In this document: positions 1 through 8,512 of the stretch, in pieces
How the letters are laid out: each line of letters starts with the position of its first letter
Position numbering within the stretch: the stretch's first letter is position 1
Assembly: GCF_015143595.1 (NCBI RefSeq)
Contig: NZ_WYEU01000001.1
Location: 434,001-498,000 of the forward strand
DNA from: Sneathiella sp. P13V-1
GTDB lineage: Bacteria > Pseudomonadota > Alphaproteobacteria > Sneathiellales > Sneathiellaceae
Reading direction: 5' to 3'
Length of the DNA: 64,000 nt
The notes under the pieces: generated by a model
The model's database searches: none
The model's input: only the letters and a program-made list of their open reading frames with translations
Told to the model about the DNA's origin: nothing
Made by a program: the position numbers and the translations under genes

Positions 1-306
1 AGGCGCCAAAATGGCTTTCTTTGTTTCCTCATTCTCGGTCGCAGCCTCGATAACAAGGTCGACTTCCGGAAGATAGTCATCGTCCATGACAGTTGTGATG
101 CGGGATAGGGCTGCAACCATATCCCCTTCAGCAAGTTTACCCCTGCCGACCTGGCGTTGCATATTGCCTTCAATAACTTTCAATGCTTTTGAAAGCTGTT
201 CCTCAGAGATATCTCTAAGATACACATCAAGACCAGCAACCGCCATTACATGGGCAATACCATTGCCCATCTGGCCAGCACCAATTACACCTACCTTATT
301 AATCAT
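1..306 (-). CDS. 3-hydroxybutyryl-CoA dehydrogenase (partial, N-terminal 102 residues)
   Basis: The gene runs off the left edge, so only the N-terminal NAD-binding part is visible. The reading frame opens with MINKVGVIGAGQMGNGIAHV, the GxGxxG Rossmann motif of the 3-hydroxyacyl-CoA dehydrogenase family, and later shows DLVIEAATENEETKK, the conserved second half of the NAD fold. The family oxidises (S)-3-hydroxybutyryl-CoA to acetoacetyl-CoA or runs the reverse. It lies about 70 bases downstream of etfA on the same strand, so it is probably the last gene of an etfB-etfA-hbd operon. The C-terminal dimerisation domain is outside the window. The start is the ATG ending at 306. Assignment to the short (~290 aa) hbd type rather than a multifunctional FadB is an inference from the N-terminal start and the neighbours. 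Confidence 0.9.
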   Translation of the reverse strand, partial: MINKVGVIGAGQMGNGIAHVMAVAGLDVYLRDISEEQLSKALKVIEGNMQRQVGRGKLAEGDMVAALSRITTVMDDDYLPEVDLVIEAATENEETKKAILAP

Positions 307-373
307 CGCGTACCGTCCTGTAGTCCAGAATAACGCAAGATCATAGCGTTGGAATCATCGCAAACACAAGTCA

Positions 374-1303
374 TTAAAGTGCAGCTTCCAGTTCAGGTAG
401 TGCTTTGAACAGGTCTGCAACAAGACCGTAATCAGCGACCTGGAAAATAGGTGCTTCTTCGTCTTTGTTGATCGCAACGATCACTTTACTGTCTTTCATA
501 CCAGCCAAGTGCTGGATCGCGCCGGAAATACCAACTGCGATGTAAAGCTCTGGTGCAACCACTTTACCTGTCTGACCTACCTGATAATCGTTTGGAACGA
601 AACCAGCGTCAACAGCTGCACGGCTGGCGCCAACTGCGGCACCCAGCTTATCGGCAACTGCCTCGATCAGTGGGAAATTGTCGCCGGACTGCATGCCACG
701 ACCACCAGAGATAACAACACGTGCGGCTGTCAGTTCTGGACGTTCGGAAACAGACAATTCTTCACCAACGAAGGAAGATAGACCGGCGTCTGCTGCAGCA
801 GATGCGTTTTCAACAGCGGCAGAACCACCTTCTGCAGCAGCCGCTGCGAAAGCTGTGGAGCGAACTGTGATAACTTTCTTGGCATCTTTAGTCTGAACAG
901 TTGCCATGGCGTTACCTGCGTAGATCGGACGCACAAATGTGTCAGCAGACACAATACCGGTAATTTCAGAAAGTTGCGCAACGTCAAGAACGGCTGCAAC
1001 ACGTGGCATGATGTTTTTGCCTGATGTTGTCGCAGGTGCAACCAGTGCGTCATAAGATCCAGCCATGTCCACGATCAACGCAGAAACATTTTCAGCCAGA
1101 GAATTTGCATAAAGCGCATCGTCAACCAGAATGACTTTGGCAACACCAGCAACTTTTGCAGCTTCGTCAGCAACAGCGGCACAGCCGGAGCCTGCAACCA
1201 GTACATGGACGTCACCACCAAGCTGAGAAGCAGCGGTTACCGCGTTCAATGTGGCCGCACCAAGAGCCGCATTGTCATGATCAGCATATACAAGAACAGT
1301 CAT
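374..1303 (-). CDS. etfA: Electron transfer flavoprotein subunit alpha
   Basis: 309 residues, the normal length for EtfA. The C-terminal FAD-binding domain is clear: [20 protein letters not shown] near residue 200, then [20 protein letters not shown] and the following IQHLAGM. The N-terminal domain is the Rossmann-like part shared with EtfB. The EtfAB dimer takes electrons from acyl-CoA dehydrogenases and passes them to ETF:ubiquinone oxidoreductase. Its ATG overlaps the last base of the etfB stop codon, so the two are translationally coupled. In this window the likely electron donor is methylsuccinyl-CoA dehydrogenase at 8.5-10.2 kb, along with beta-oxidation enzymes elsewhere in the genome. 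Confidence 0.97.
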   Translation of the reverse strand: MTVLVYADHDNAALGAATLNAVTAASQLGGDVHVLVAGSGCAAVADEAAKVAGVAKVILVDDALYANSLAENVSALIVDMAGSYDALVAPATTSGKNIMPRVAAVLDVAQLSEITGIVSADTFVRPIYAGNAMATVQTKDAKKVITVRSTAFAAAAAEGGSAAVENASAAADAGLSSFVGEELSVSERPELTAARVVISGGRGMQSGDNFPLIEAVADKLGAAVGASRAAVDAGFVPNDYQVGQTGKVVAPELYIAVGISGAIQHLAGMKDSKVIVAINKDEEAPIFQVADYGLVADLFKALPELEAAL

Positions 1304-2052
1304 TAGATAACTCCCGCTTCGTCTTTGAGCTTGGCAACAAGCTCTTCTACACTTCCAACCATAACACCGGCTTGACGCTGTGCAGGCTCTTCAACTTTCA
1401 GAGTTGTAAGGCGCGGTGCCACATCCAGACCCAGATCAGCGATATCTTTTTCATCAATCGGCTTTTTCTTGGCTTTCATGATGTTTGGAAGAGACGCGTA
1501 ACGTGGCTCATTCAGACGCAGATCAGTTGTCACAACTGCTGGCATCTTCAGGTCAACTGTCTGTAGACCACCGTCGATTTCACGAGTTACCTTCACAGAA
1601 CCTTCGCCAAGGTCAACCTCGGAGGCGAATGTACCCTGTGCCCAACCCAGAAGAGCGGAGAGCATCTGACCTGTCTGGTTGCTATCGTCATCAATAGCCT
1701 GCTTACCAACAATGATCAGGTCCGGAGCTTCTTCAGCAGCAACAGCTTTCAGAACTTTAGCAACGCCCAGTGGCTCGACTTCGTCATCAGTTTTTACCAG
1801 GATACCGCGATCGGCGCCCATGGCGAGAGCTGTACGGATTGTTTCCTGTGCGGCCTGCGGGCCAACAGAGGCAACAACAACTTCCGTTGCTTTACCAGCT
1901 TCTTTAAGACGAAGAGCTTCTTCGACGGCAATTTCGTCGAATGGGTTCATTGACATTTTTACGTTAGCGAGTTCGACACCAGTGTTGTCCGATTTAACAC
2001 GGATCTTCACGTTGTAGTCTACGACACGCTTAACAGCGACGAGGATTTTCAT
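1303..2052 (-). CDS. etfB: Electron transfer flavoprotein subunit beta
   Basis: 249 residues from the ATG at 2052 ([16 protein letters not shown]). An upstream in-frame TTG at 2070 would add MGENRS, but it sits inside the GGGAG ribosome-binding site that serves 2052, so the ATG is preferred. The AMP-binding stretch [20 protein letters not shown] and the ETF-beta signature [20 protein letters not shown] (the loop that docks to acyl-CoA dehydrogenases) are both intact. First gene of the etfB-etfA-hbd operon. The 200 bases upstream to the adenosyltransferase gene should hold its promoter, but I could not identify one convincingly. Confidence 0.97.
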   Translation of the reverse strand: MKILVAVKRVVDYNVKIRVKSDNTGVELANVKMSMNPFDEIAVEEALRLKEAGKATEVVVASVGPQAAQETIRTALAMGADRGILVKTDDEVEPLGVAKVLKAVAAEEAPDLIIVGKQAIDDDSNQTGQMLSALLGWAQGTFASEVDLGEGSVKVTREIDGGLQTVDLKMPAVVTTDLRLNEPRYASLPNIMKAKKKPIDEKDIADLGLDVAPRLTTLKVEEPAQRQAGVMVGSVEELVAKLKDEAGVI

Positions 2053-2252
2053 GGATCGGTTTTCTCCCAAGCCAAATGTCCCTCCGGTCGTGCAGGAAAC
2101 TCATTAATCCTACATCCGTAAGGGGGGGTGTTTCACTTTCTTTTTCGGCAGTGCACAATAATTAGCAAATGACATTCTGTCAAACACCATGGCACAGCCA
2201 TTTATTTATGCCCCTGCGCTTCTTTTATAGAAAGATTTCGGGGACGAAAAGG

Positions 2253-2822
2253 CTATCTGTTTGCGCCGGGCACCCAAAGGACGTCTTTTGTCCCTTTGCC
2301 ATTAAGATATCGCCCGATAACAAACAGAAAATCCGAAAGACGATTTATGTAACTTATTGAAATTGAATTTATATTTTCGATTTCAGACAAGGAAACCATG
2401 CGCCGCTCTGCTCTGCGGCAAACTGTCCTAGCATGATGCAAATGGGCAGAAGCGGCAGAACCACCCGGCAGAATAAAGGAATTGAGGGTGGAGAGTTCAC
2501 TATTTAGCGAATCAATTTCTGCCTCCAACCGGTTCACCTGATCCTGCACAATCCGCAGAGGTGGATATTTGGGATTCTCTTCCTCCGGTGTACAAAGATC
2601 AGCCCCGAGATCAAAAAGATCGTTCTGAATACGGCTTAACATAGCATCCGCATCTGGCAATTCGGATGTATGAAGGCGGGCAACACCAACAATGGCGTTC
2701 AGCTCATCCACATCGCCATAAGCCTCAACCCGCGCATCGTCTTTCGCTACACGCGCGCCATTCCCAAGAGACGTCTGCCCCTTGTCACCACCACGGGTGT
2801 AGATTTTCGTCAGTTTTACCAT
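2253..2822 (-). CDS. ATP:cob(I)alamin adenosyltransferase, PduO type
   Basis: 189 residues, typical of PduO/MMAB-type corrinoid adenosyltransferases. The N-terminal ATP-binding signature TRGGDKGQTSLGNGARVAKD, the conserved EAYGDVDELNA, and the C-terminal FILPGG ... RTVCRRAERRMVSL followed by YINRLSDFLFVIGRYLN are all present. The enzyme transfers the 5'-deoxyadenosyl group of ATP to cob(I)alamin to make coenzyme B12. Two adenosyl-B12 users lie in this window, ethylmalonyl-CoA mutase (11.8 kb) and NrdJ (36 kb). It ends 200 bases before etfB and follows a small membrane protein 6 bases upstream. This gene order (twin-TM protein, adenosyltransferase, etfBA, hbd) is common in alphaproteobacteria. 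Confidence 0.95.
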   Translation of the reverse strand: MVKLTKIYTRGGDKGQTSLGNGARVAKDDARVEAYGDVDELNAIVGVARLHTSELPDADAMLSRIQNDLFDLGADLCTPEEENPKYPPLRIVQDQVNRLEAEIDSLNSELSTLNSFILPGGSAASAHLHHARTVCRRAERRMVSLSEIENINSISISYINRLSDFLFVIGRYLNGKGTKDVLWVPGANR

Positions 2823-2828
2823 GCTTTT

Positions 2829-3023
2829 CTATTCCAAACCGAACCAAAGTGCGATCAGGATGAGCGCAACAGTAATCGCCTGCATGATAATTCTAAGACG
2901 CATTAACTTGTTGCTGTGCTTGCGGTTAAACTCCCCTCCCTTACCCATGGAGAGGACACCGATTAAAACAACAAGAAAAGTTGCTGCCATTGCGGCAATA
3001 ATGAGATAATTAAACATGCCCAT
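2829..3023 (-). CDS. Twin transmembrane (HIG1-like) small membrane protein
   Basis: 64 residues with two hydrophobic helices (about residues 5-25 and 43-62) separated by a basic loop, GGEFNRKHSNKLMRLRI. This fits the alphaproteobacterial twin-transmembrane protein family distantly related to HIG1, whose mitochondrial members associate with respiratory complexes. The N...SNKLMRLR loop is the family hallmark. It is 6 bases upstream of the adenosyltransferase gene, so the two are likely cotranscribed. Its role in bacteria is not established. Confidence 0.8.
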   Translation of the reverse strand: MGMFNYLIIAAMAATFLVVLIGVLSMGKGGEFNRKHSNKLMRLRIIMQAITVALILIALWFGLE

Positions 3024-3089
3024 TCAAATAACACAGTTTTCCCTCCCGGCAAACAGCGGGAGCCTGTTTCTAAGTGGTAATTTTGTGAA

Positions 3090-4262
3090 ATGACATTCGA
3101 CATAATCATTATTGGCGGCGGCGTTGTTGGCGCATCCATAGCTTACTTTTTGACCAAGAATGCAGCCTCTGATTTGAAGGTCGCAGTCGTTGAGAAAGAC
3201 AGCAGTTATCAATATGGCTCCACCGCCCGGTCAGCAGGTGGCATTCGCCATCAGTTTTCAACACCTGAAAATATCCGCATTTCACAATTTGGGACCGAGT
3301 TCCTGAGAAACATCACAGAACATCTGTCAACGGATGGCACAAAGGTGGATGTATCTTACAATGAAGGTGGATATCTCTTCCTCGCGTCCAATCAGAACAT
3401 CCCGATCCTCTATAATAACAATACCATTCAGCGCCGCGAAAATGTGGATGTAGCCCTAATGGATCCCGATGACTTAAGCCGCGCGTTTCCCTGGATGAAT
3501 GTTGGGGATCTGGCTGGCGGATCACTTGGTCTTTCCGGCGAAGGGTGGCTTGACGCTTATGGACTGAACCAGGCGTTTCGCAAAAAAGCCATTCAACAAG
3601 GGGCCACTTTCTTAAAAGAAGAAGCGCTTTCCCTCGAAATGGACGGAATTAAAGTTACAGCTATTAACCTCTCGGAAAGCGGGACCGTTAAAGCGGGTAC
3701 TTTTATTAACGCCGCCGGCGCACGTGCAGATGAAGTTGCCAAATGGGCAGGCATTGATCTGGATGTCCGGTCCCGCAAAAGATATGTTTATTCCTTCTCC
3801 TGCCGAACTGAAATCCCCGATTGCCCGCTGACAGTTGACCCAAGTGGCGTGTATTTCCGCCCCGAAGGTCATCAGTTCATTTCAGGTTGCTCTCCTGAAG
3901 CTGACAATGACCCTGACTGCACCGACTTTGAAGTGGATTATGGCTGGTTTGAAGAACATATCTGGCCCGTTCTGGCAAATCGCGTGCCCGCATTTGAAGC
4001 CATCAAAATGGAAAATGCCTGGGCAGGTCACTATGCCTATAATTTGTTGGATCAAAATGTCGTTCTTGGCCCTCACCCAGAGGTTACCAACTTTGTCTTC
4101 GCCAATGGCTTTTCGGGTCACGGATTGCAACAGGCCCCTGCTGTTGGCCGCGCCATCAGTGAATTGGTTCTGGATGGAAAATATTCCACACTGGATCTTA
4201 ATGTCTTTAACTTCGAGCGCATGCTCACCGGCAAAGCCGTCAAAGAGATAAACGTCGTTTAG
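3090..4262 (+). CDS. FAD-dependent oxidoreductase, DAO family (FOXRED1/sarcosine-oxidase-beta-like)
   Basis: 390 residues. The N-terminus FDIIIIGGGVVGASIAYFLT is the FAD dinucleotide-binding motif of the D-amino-acid oxidase/glycine oxidase superfamily, and the stretch near the C-terminus, ANGFSGHGLQQAPAVGRAIS, is the matching second FAD motif. The SAGGIRHQFSTPENIRIS segment resembles FOXRED1 and sarcosine-oxidase-like members. The substrate is not evident; secondary or tertiary amines and amino acids are usual for the family. It is divergent from the twin-TM/adenosyltransferase pair. No partner subunits (SoxA, SoxD, SoxG-like) are present next to it, so it may work alone. Confidence 0.85.
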   Translation: MTFDIIIIGGGVVGASIAYFLTKNAASDLKVAVVEKDSSYQYGSTARSAGGIRHQFSTPENIRISQFGTEFLRNITEHLSTDGTKVDVSYNEGGYLFLASNQNIPILYNNNTIQRRENVDVALMDPDDLSRAFPWMNVGDLAGGSLGLSGEGWLDAYGLNQAFRKKAIQQGATFLKEEALSLEMDGIKVTAINLSESGTVKAGTFINAAGARADEVAKWAGIDLDVRSRKRYVYSFSCRTEIPDCPLTVDPSGVYFRPEGHQFISGCSPEADNDPDCTDFEVDYGWFEEHIWPVLANRVPAFEAIKMENAWAGHYAYNLLDQNVVLGPHPEVTNFVFANGFSGHGLQQAPAVGRAISELVLDGKYSTLDLNVFNFERMLTGKAVKEINVV

Positions 4263-4370
4263 GAAAATCGAATTTAAACCGACAGCCCCTCTATAGATTC
4301 CGACCTATTGTTGAAAAACCTTACTCGATTAATACATAAAGAGGAAATAACAAGCGAAGGAGGGTCGGAA

Positions 4371-4625
4371 GTGGGGCACATAGGTGAAGGTATTATGCGT
4401 ATCGTTACGTATTTGATCTTCGAATTGTTACTTCATAATTTTCCTGGCTTCACACTTGGCGCGTTCGTCGGTGCTCTTCAATGCGGATTATTCTTTGTCT
4501 TCGATTTACCAGAAAGCGATATTGTTATTGGAGCAATGATGTTCACCTCTATGGTAATCTCTGGCATCCTCTGTGAATATGCCCGGCGATGCATGTCGAC
4601 GGACCAACGCCAAAACACGCAATAG
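4371..4625 (+). CDS. Hypothetical small membrane protein, 84 aa
   Basis: The preferred start is the GTG at 4371, which has an excellent ribosome-binding site (AAGGAGGG, 4357-4364) six bases upstream. A TTG at 4308 would add 21 residues but has no such site. The 84-residue product has two hydrophobic segments (roughly residues 8-40 and 50-66) and a polar tail, ARRCMSTDQRQNTQ. I do not recognise a family. It sits 13 bases upstream of the tautomerase gene and may share its transcript. Confidence 0.6.
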   Translation: MGHIGEGIMRIVTYLIFELLLHNFPGFTLGAFVGALQCGLFFVFDLPESDIVIGAMMFTSMVISGILCEYARRCMSTDQRQNTQ

Positions 4626-4638
4626 AGAAAGTTGTAAA

Positions 4639-4836
4639 ATGCCAGTCGTTAGAATTGAAATGTTTGCGGGCCGCGATGCGGAAACAAAGCAAAAACTGGT
4701 TAGAGAAATGACCGATAGCATGGCGCGCCTTACGGGGTGCTCCCCTGAAAGCGTCAGCGTCATTATCACTGATGTGCCTAAAGAAAACTGGGGACTTGGC
4801 GGTGAACTTGCCTCTACCAAATTTCCGGATAAATAA
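4639..4836 (+). CDS. Tautomerase family protein (4-oxalocrotonate tautomerase-like)
   Basis: 65 residues starting at the ATG at 4639 (MPVVRIEMFAGRDAETKQKL), the usual length of the small 4-OT-type tautomerases. After loss of Met1, Pro1 would be the catalytic base. Earlier in-frame starts would bury this proline and are rejected. The C-terminal part, SVSVIITDVPKENWGLGGE, matches the family pattern, including the conserved WG. Members tautomerise 2-hydroxymuconate or related enols; no aromatic meta-cleavage genes lie nearby, so the substrate is unknown. Confidence 0.85.
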   Translation: MPVVRIEMFAGRDAETKQKLVREMTDSMARLTGCSPESVSVIITDVPKENWGLGGELASTKFPDK

Positions 4837-4853
4837 ATCTCTCTAGCAGAAGC

Positions 4854-4897
4854 GCTCACTTATTTTTTCCAATGTATCTCAAGATACATAAGTGAGC
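4854..4897. other. Nested inverted repeats between tautomerase and DUF4142 genes
   Basis: An outer perfect 10-base inverted repeat (GCTCACTTAT at 4854-4863, ATAAGTGAGC at 4888-4897) encloses and slightly overlaps an inner perfect 8-base repeat (ATGTATCT / AGATACAT, 4872-4889) with a 2-base centre. The two structures share two bases, so they would compete if transcribed. The outer stem lacks a trailing T-run on either strand. It could be a weak terminator for the tautomerase gene or an operator for the DUF4142 gene. Confidence 0.45.
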
Positions 4898-4947
4898 CTT
4901 CCATCTCGCTATTCCTAAGGCATCCCGATGTTTTAAGGATTAGAAAG

Positions 4948-5481
4948 ATGAAAAAACTCTACGCACTCACCCTCCTCTGCTTCCTCCCCTTTGTTACTCT
5001 TGCACCTACAGTGTCGCAAGCAGGTGGGCTGGATGATGAGACCATTTTTGCGATTTTCGATCAGGCGAATATGGCGGATATCGCGACAGGGCGGCTCGGC
5101 TTAAAGAAAAGCACAAATTCCAAAGTTCGAATGCTGGCCACCATGGTTGTAAAAGACCATTCAGCGGTTCAGCAAATGGGCCGGGATATTGCCTATAAAT
5201 CAGGTATGCTCGGAACCCCGCCAGCGGACGATAAATCCTGGGAAAATCAGGCGGCGGCGCTTGCAAAGCTGGATAAACTGGAAGGTGCCGAATTTGATAA
5301 AGCCTATGTGCTTTACGAAATCGCTTACCACACTGCGGTTATTGACGCGATCAACACAACTTTGCTACCCGCCATTAAGAGTGCAGAATTTAAAGGCATC
5401 GTTCTGAAAGTCCTGCCCGGATTTGAACATCATCTGGCGGAGACCAAGCGGGTCGCAGATGAAATGGGACTTAAATACTAA
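4948..5481 (+). CDS. DUF4142 domain-containing exported protein
   Basis: 177 residues. The first ~25 form a Sec signal peptide (MKKLYALTLLCFLPFVTLA with cleavage near SQAGG). The rest fits DUF4142, a ferritin-like four-helix fold: FAIFDQANMADIATGRLGLK, MLATMVVKDHSAVQQMGRD and HTAVIDAINTTLLPAIKSAE mark the helices. The DH dyad and the alternating E/D/H residues recall metal-binding positions, but no function is established for the family. It precedes the Crp/Fnr regulator by 65 bases, with a probable terminator between them. Confidence 0.8.
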   Translation: MKKLYALTLLCFLPFVTLAPTVSQAGGLDDETIFAIFDQANMADIATGRLGLKKSTNSKVRMLATMVVKDHSAVQQMGRDIAYKSGMLGTPPADDKSWENQAAALAKLDKLEGAEFDKAYVLYEIAYHTAVIDAINTTLLPAIKSAEFKGIVLKVLPGFEHHLAETKRVADEMGLKY

Positions 5482-5493
5482 CAAGGTGGTGGC

Positions 5494-5530
5494 GCTGGCC
5501 GGATCTGCCCTTTAGTCTGGCCAGCAACCT
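5494..5530 (+). terminator. Possible terminator after DUF4142 gene
   Basis: A 7-base inverted repeat (GCTGGCC 5494-5500, GGCCAGC 5519-5525) with an 18-base loop is followed by AACCTTTT. The stem is GC-rich but the T-run is short and interrupted, so termination may be partial and allow read-through into the Crp/Fnr gene. Confidence 0.45.
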
Positions 5531-5546
5531 TTTAAAAGGGGCGCAA

Positions 5547-6191
5547 ATGACATTAGAGAACGAACTTTCAGAAAGTGGGCGAGAGCTTTACCACTCCCGC
5601 CTGATCACAAAAAAAGTTAAAGCCGGTCAGGCAATTTTGGATAAAGGCGACACCGTATCCGGGGCGTATATCGTCCAAAAAGGCCGCTTACGTGTCTACA
5701 CCTTAAGCGAACAGGGACGTGAAGCTACGCTTTACAATATTGGACCGGGGGAGACCTGCATCCTTGCCATCAACAGTCTGTTCAATGAATTTCTCTACCC
5801 CGCTTGGGTTATCGCCGATGAAGACACCGAAATTGGTGTTCTTCCGGGAAACATCTTCCGGGATCTCTTCCGAAGTGAAGCGGTTATTCAGGACACAACT
5901 ATTAAAGCGCTCTCTTCAACTGTGTTTGGATTGATGACCCAGCTGGAAATCCAGCACGCACAAACCGTCAAACAAAAGCTTGCCGGATATCTGCTTCGAA
6001 GCGCCTCTCCAGAACATGTGGTTGAGGTTACCCAGCAGAAAATCGCAGATGATTTGGGATCGTCCCGGGAATTTGTGGCTCGGCAAATGGCCGCACTCGT
6101 TCAAGATAATCTGGTCAAAACCTCCAGAGGAAAAATTGAGATCCTTAATCCGCGTAAACTTGGAAAGTTAAGTGCAAGCGAAGAGAATTAG
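5547..6191 (+). CDS. Crp/Fnr family transcriptional regulator
   Basis: 214 residues. Residues ~15-130 form the cyclic-nucleotide-binding beta-roll (ILDKGDTVSGAYIVQKGRLR, TLYNIGPGETCILAINSLF), and residues ~145-205 a winged helix (QQKIADDLGSSREFVARQMA) followed by a basic wing, KTSRGKIEIL. Only one cysteine (in GETCIL) is present, so the four-cysteine iron-sulfur cluster of true FNR is absent. The ligand is unknown. It is followed at 88 bases by the BrkB-like gene on the same strand. Confidence 0.9.
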   Translation: MTLENELSESGRELYHSRLITKKVKAGQAILDKGDTVSGAYIVQKGRLRVYTLSEQGREATLYNIGPGETCILAINSLFNEFLYPAWVIADEDTEIGVLPGNIFRDLFRSEAVIQDTTIKALSSTVFGLMTQLEIQHAQTVKQKLAGYLLRSASPEHVVEVTQQKIADDLGSSREFVARQMAALVQDNLVKTSRGKIEILNPRKLGKLSASEEN

Positions 6192-6279
6192 AATCTATCG
6201 CTCTTGTCTTTGACCTTTAAGTACCGTTAAGCTGCGCCAGTTGAATTGTTCTGCTAAAGAAGAAATCAAAAGGGGCGGC

Positions 6280-7131
6280 ATGGGCAATATTATTAAGGAC
6301 ATCCTGCTGGATATTCTGCGTCATTTTGCGCGGCGAAACTGTCCGCGTATGGCGACTGCTTTGAGTTACCAGACATTGCTGGCCATTGTGCCGCTGTTTA
6401 TCCTAGCCATCTCCCTTTTGACCTATGTAGATGCGTTTTACACCTTGCAGGAAGACATCCTGTTTTTCCTGTTCGACAACTTCCTGCCGGGCACAATCGC
6501 CAATGTGTATGACATGTTGCAGGATCTGGTCTTGAACGCCAAACAACTCACTTTTGTTGGTTTGGCAGGGCTCGCGGTTACAGCGGTTCTCTTGTTTTTG
6601 GGGATTGAGGATAGTTTTCGTGAAATCTGGCGGGTAAACTCAACGCGAAATATTTTTGTGCGTTTGTTTGCCTATCATTTTTTCATTGTCATTGGTCCCA
6701 TTGCCTTGTCTTCAAGCCTGACATTGGTGACGTGGCTGTCTTCCCTAACCGAAGAAGCAAGTGGCATTTCCTTTGAAGGGATTGCCCCCTATTTCAATTT
6801 TGTTCTGCCCTTCCTTTTAAGTTTTGTGATCCTTTTCAGCCTCTACAAACTTGTGCCTGCACAAAAGGTATATTGGACACATGCTGGTATTGGTGCCGGG
6901 ATCGCCGCGTCCCTTTTTGTTTTAGGCAAGCAGATATTTGGCTATTACCTGCTTCTTTTTCCGGGGTATGAGTTGATTTACGGGGCGTTGGCCATCTTGC
7001 CGCTTTTTCTGGTTTGGCTATATGTCAGTTGGTTAATGGTTATGCTTGGGGCCACCATCACAGCGGTTTTGGGCTTTCACTTAAACGGCAATTTGACACC
7101 GCGTGAAAATCCGATTGAACTATATTCCTAA
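6280..7131 (+). CDS. YihY/BrkB family membrane protein
   Basis: 283 residues from the ATG at 6280, preceded by AAGGGGCGG; an upstream TTG at 6241 is less likely. The family motif RRNCPRMATALSYQTLLAIV (residues ~17-36) and about six hydrophobic helices identify a YihY/virulence-factor-BrkB protein of the inner membrane. Despite an old RNase BN label, the family is not a nuclease and its function is unsettled. Its 3' end overlaps the convergent oxidoreductase gene by 12 bases. Confidence 0.92.
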   Translation: MGNIIKDILLDILRHFARRNCPRMATALSYQTLLAIVPLFILAISLLTYVDAFYTLQEDILFFLFDNFLPGTIANVYDMLQDLVLNAKQLTFVGLAGLAVTAVLLFLGIEDSFREIWRVNSTRNIFVRLFAYHFFIVIGPIALSSSLTLVTWLSSLTEEASGISFEGIAPYFNFVLPFLLSFVILFSLYKLVPAQKVYWTHAGIGAGIAASLFVLGKQIFGYYLLLFPGYELIYGALAILPLFLVWLYVSWLMVMLGATITAVLGFHLNGNLTPRENPIELYS

Positions 7132-8400
7132 GCGATCGGCAAATCGGTGCCACATGATCACCGCGGGCATAAACCACGGGTTCCCTGAATAAAGCACCTT
7201 GGTTGGCATGGGCATATCGTCAAAAGCGGTTCTGCCTTTTTCAGTATCCCCAAGAATCTTATATCCAAGCCGCTGCCCAAAATAGGTAGATCGCGCCACG
7301 CCAGATCCGCAATATCCCATGGCATAGAAAAACCCGTTTTGCTGTCCAATATGTGGTGTGTGATCAAAAGTGTAAGCCACTCGACCAGACCAGACATGGC
7401 TGGTTCCAACGGATTTCAATTCAGGATAAATTTCCTCCATACAAGCGCGCAGGAGATTTTTATTAGCTTCTGGACGGTCTTTCAAACTGGCCGCGCGTCC
7501 GCCAAACAAGATCCTCTTTCCATCAGGGGATGGACGATAATAGGCAACCAACCGGCGACTATCTCCATACATCCGCCGTTTCGGCATTAGTCGATCCATC
7601 ATCTCTGAGGAGATTTCATCAGTCGCAATCATCGCACTTCGAATAGGCAGCAGTCGGCGTCGCCATTCAGGAAACGCTTTCCCGGTATACCCATTTGTAC
7701 AAATAGCGACATTTTGTGCGGTAACAATGCCTTTGATCGTTTGGACTTTATACCCGCCCGGTGTTTTTTCAATGGCTTCAACCGGCGTAAAGGCGTGAAG
7801 ATGAACGCCTGCATGTTTCACAACCTCAAGGAAACCGTCATAATATTTGCCGGGATGCAAACCGCCATCTTGAGAATAAACCAATCCACCACAGAATTTA
7901 TTCGACCCCGTTTCTTCTGCCTGATCTTTGGCGCTTACCATATGTCCTTTCAGACCGGTTTCGCGGGCTAATTCCTCCAATTGCCGGGCCATTTGATCAT
8001 AATGAGCAGGCTTTAACGCCCCACGAAAACGGCCAACACGCTGAAAATCTGCGTCTATATTTTCGGTGCGAATAAAATCTTCCAGAAAGTCAACAAACCC
8101 AAGGCTTTCTTTTAAAATCTCGCTGGTTTTCTCTTGCCCATACACAGACTTCAAACCTGCAATACCAAGTTTATGAAAGCTGGGCCCCACCATACCGCCA
8201 TTTCTCGAACTGGCCCCTTCGCCTAAACATCCCGCCTCGAACAAAGTGACTTTCACACCGGCACGGGCCAGCACAAGCGCGGTGGATAATCCTGTATATC
8301 CCCCGCCGATCACAACCACATCCGTGTTGGTTTCAAGCGGCTGATTATCCGGGCTTAGATCTCTTGGGGCGGCTTCCCACCAGTATGGAACTTGCTTCAT
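7120..8400 (-). CDS. FAD-binding oxidoreductase, DadA/PuuB-like
   Basis: 426 residues from the ATG at 8400 (MKQVPYWWEAAPRDLSPD). The frame stays open upstream, but that part runs through the terminator of the previous gene and is not coding. The FAD motif VVVIGGGYTGLSTALVLARA occurs at about residue 30, with an aromatic leader PYWWEAAP typical of gamma-glutamylputrescine oxidase and related enzymes. NGYTGKAFPEWRRRLLPIRS and HIGQQNGFFYAMGYCGSGVA are the mid and C-terminal DAO motifs. The likely activity is oxidation of a secondary or primary amine to aldehyde plus ammonia or amine. The substrate cannot be assigned. Confidence 0.85.
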   Translation of the reverse strand: MKQVPYWWEAAPRDLSPDNQPLETNTDVVVIGGGYTGLSTALVLARAGVKVTLFEAGCLGEGASSRNGGMVGPSFHKLGIAGLKSVYGQEKTSEILKESLGFVDFLEDFIRTENIDADFQRVGRFRGALKPAHYDQMARQLEELARETGLKGHMVSAKDQAEETGSNKFCGGLVYSQDGGLHPGKYYDGFLEVVKHAGVHLHAFTPVEAIEKTPGGYKVQTIKGIVTAQNVAICTNGYTGKAFPEWRRRLLPIRSAMIATDEISSEMMDRLMPKRRMYGDSRRLVAYYRPSPDGKRILFGGRAASLKDRPEANKNLLRACMEEIYPELKSVGTSHVWSGRVAYTFDHTPHIGQQNGFFYAMGYCGSGVARSTYFGQRLGYKILGDTEKGRTAFDDMPMPTKVLYSGNPWFMPAVIMWHRFADRLGI

Positions 8401-8454
8401 TTTTCCCTGCCTTTTGTCAGACGATAGGACGGCAGATGGATCATCGCAAGGCAA

Positions 8455-8483
8455 GAAAAAAGCGCCGCAGTTTCCTGCGACGC
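8455..8483 (-). terminator. Rho-independent terminator of ccr-mcd operon
   Basis: On the minus strand a 9-base stem (GCGTCGCAG / CTGCGGCGC, one G-T pair) with a GAAA loop is followed directly by a run of seven T. It sits 30 bases after the mcd stop codon. Confidence 0.85.
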
Positions 8484-8512
8484 CTTTTGTCTTTTGTTGG
8501 ATTGGAAAAGGC

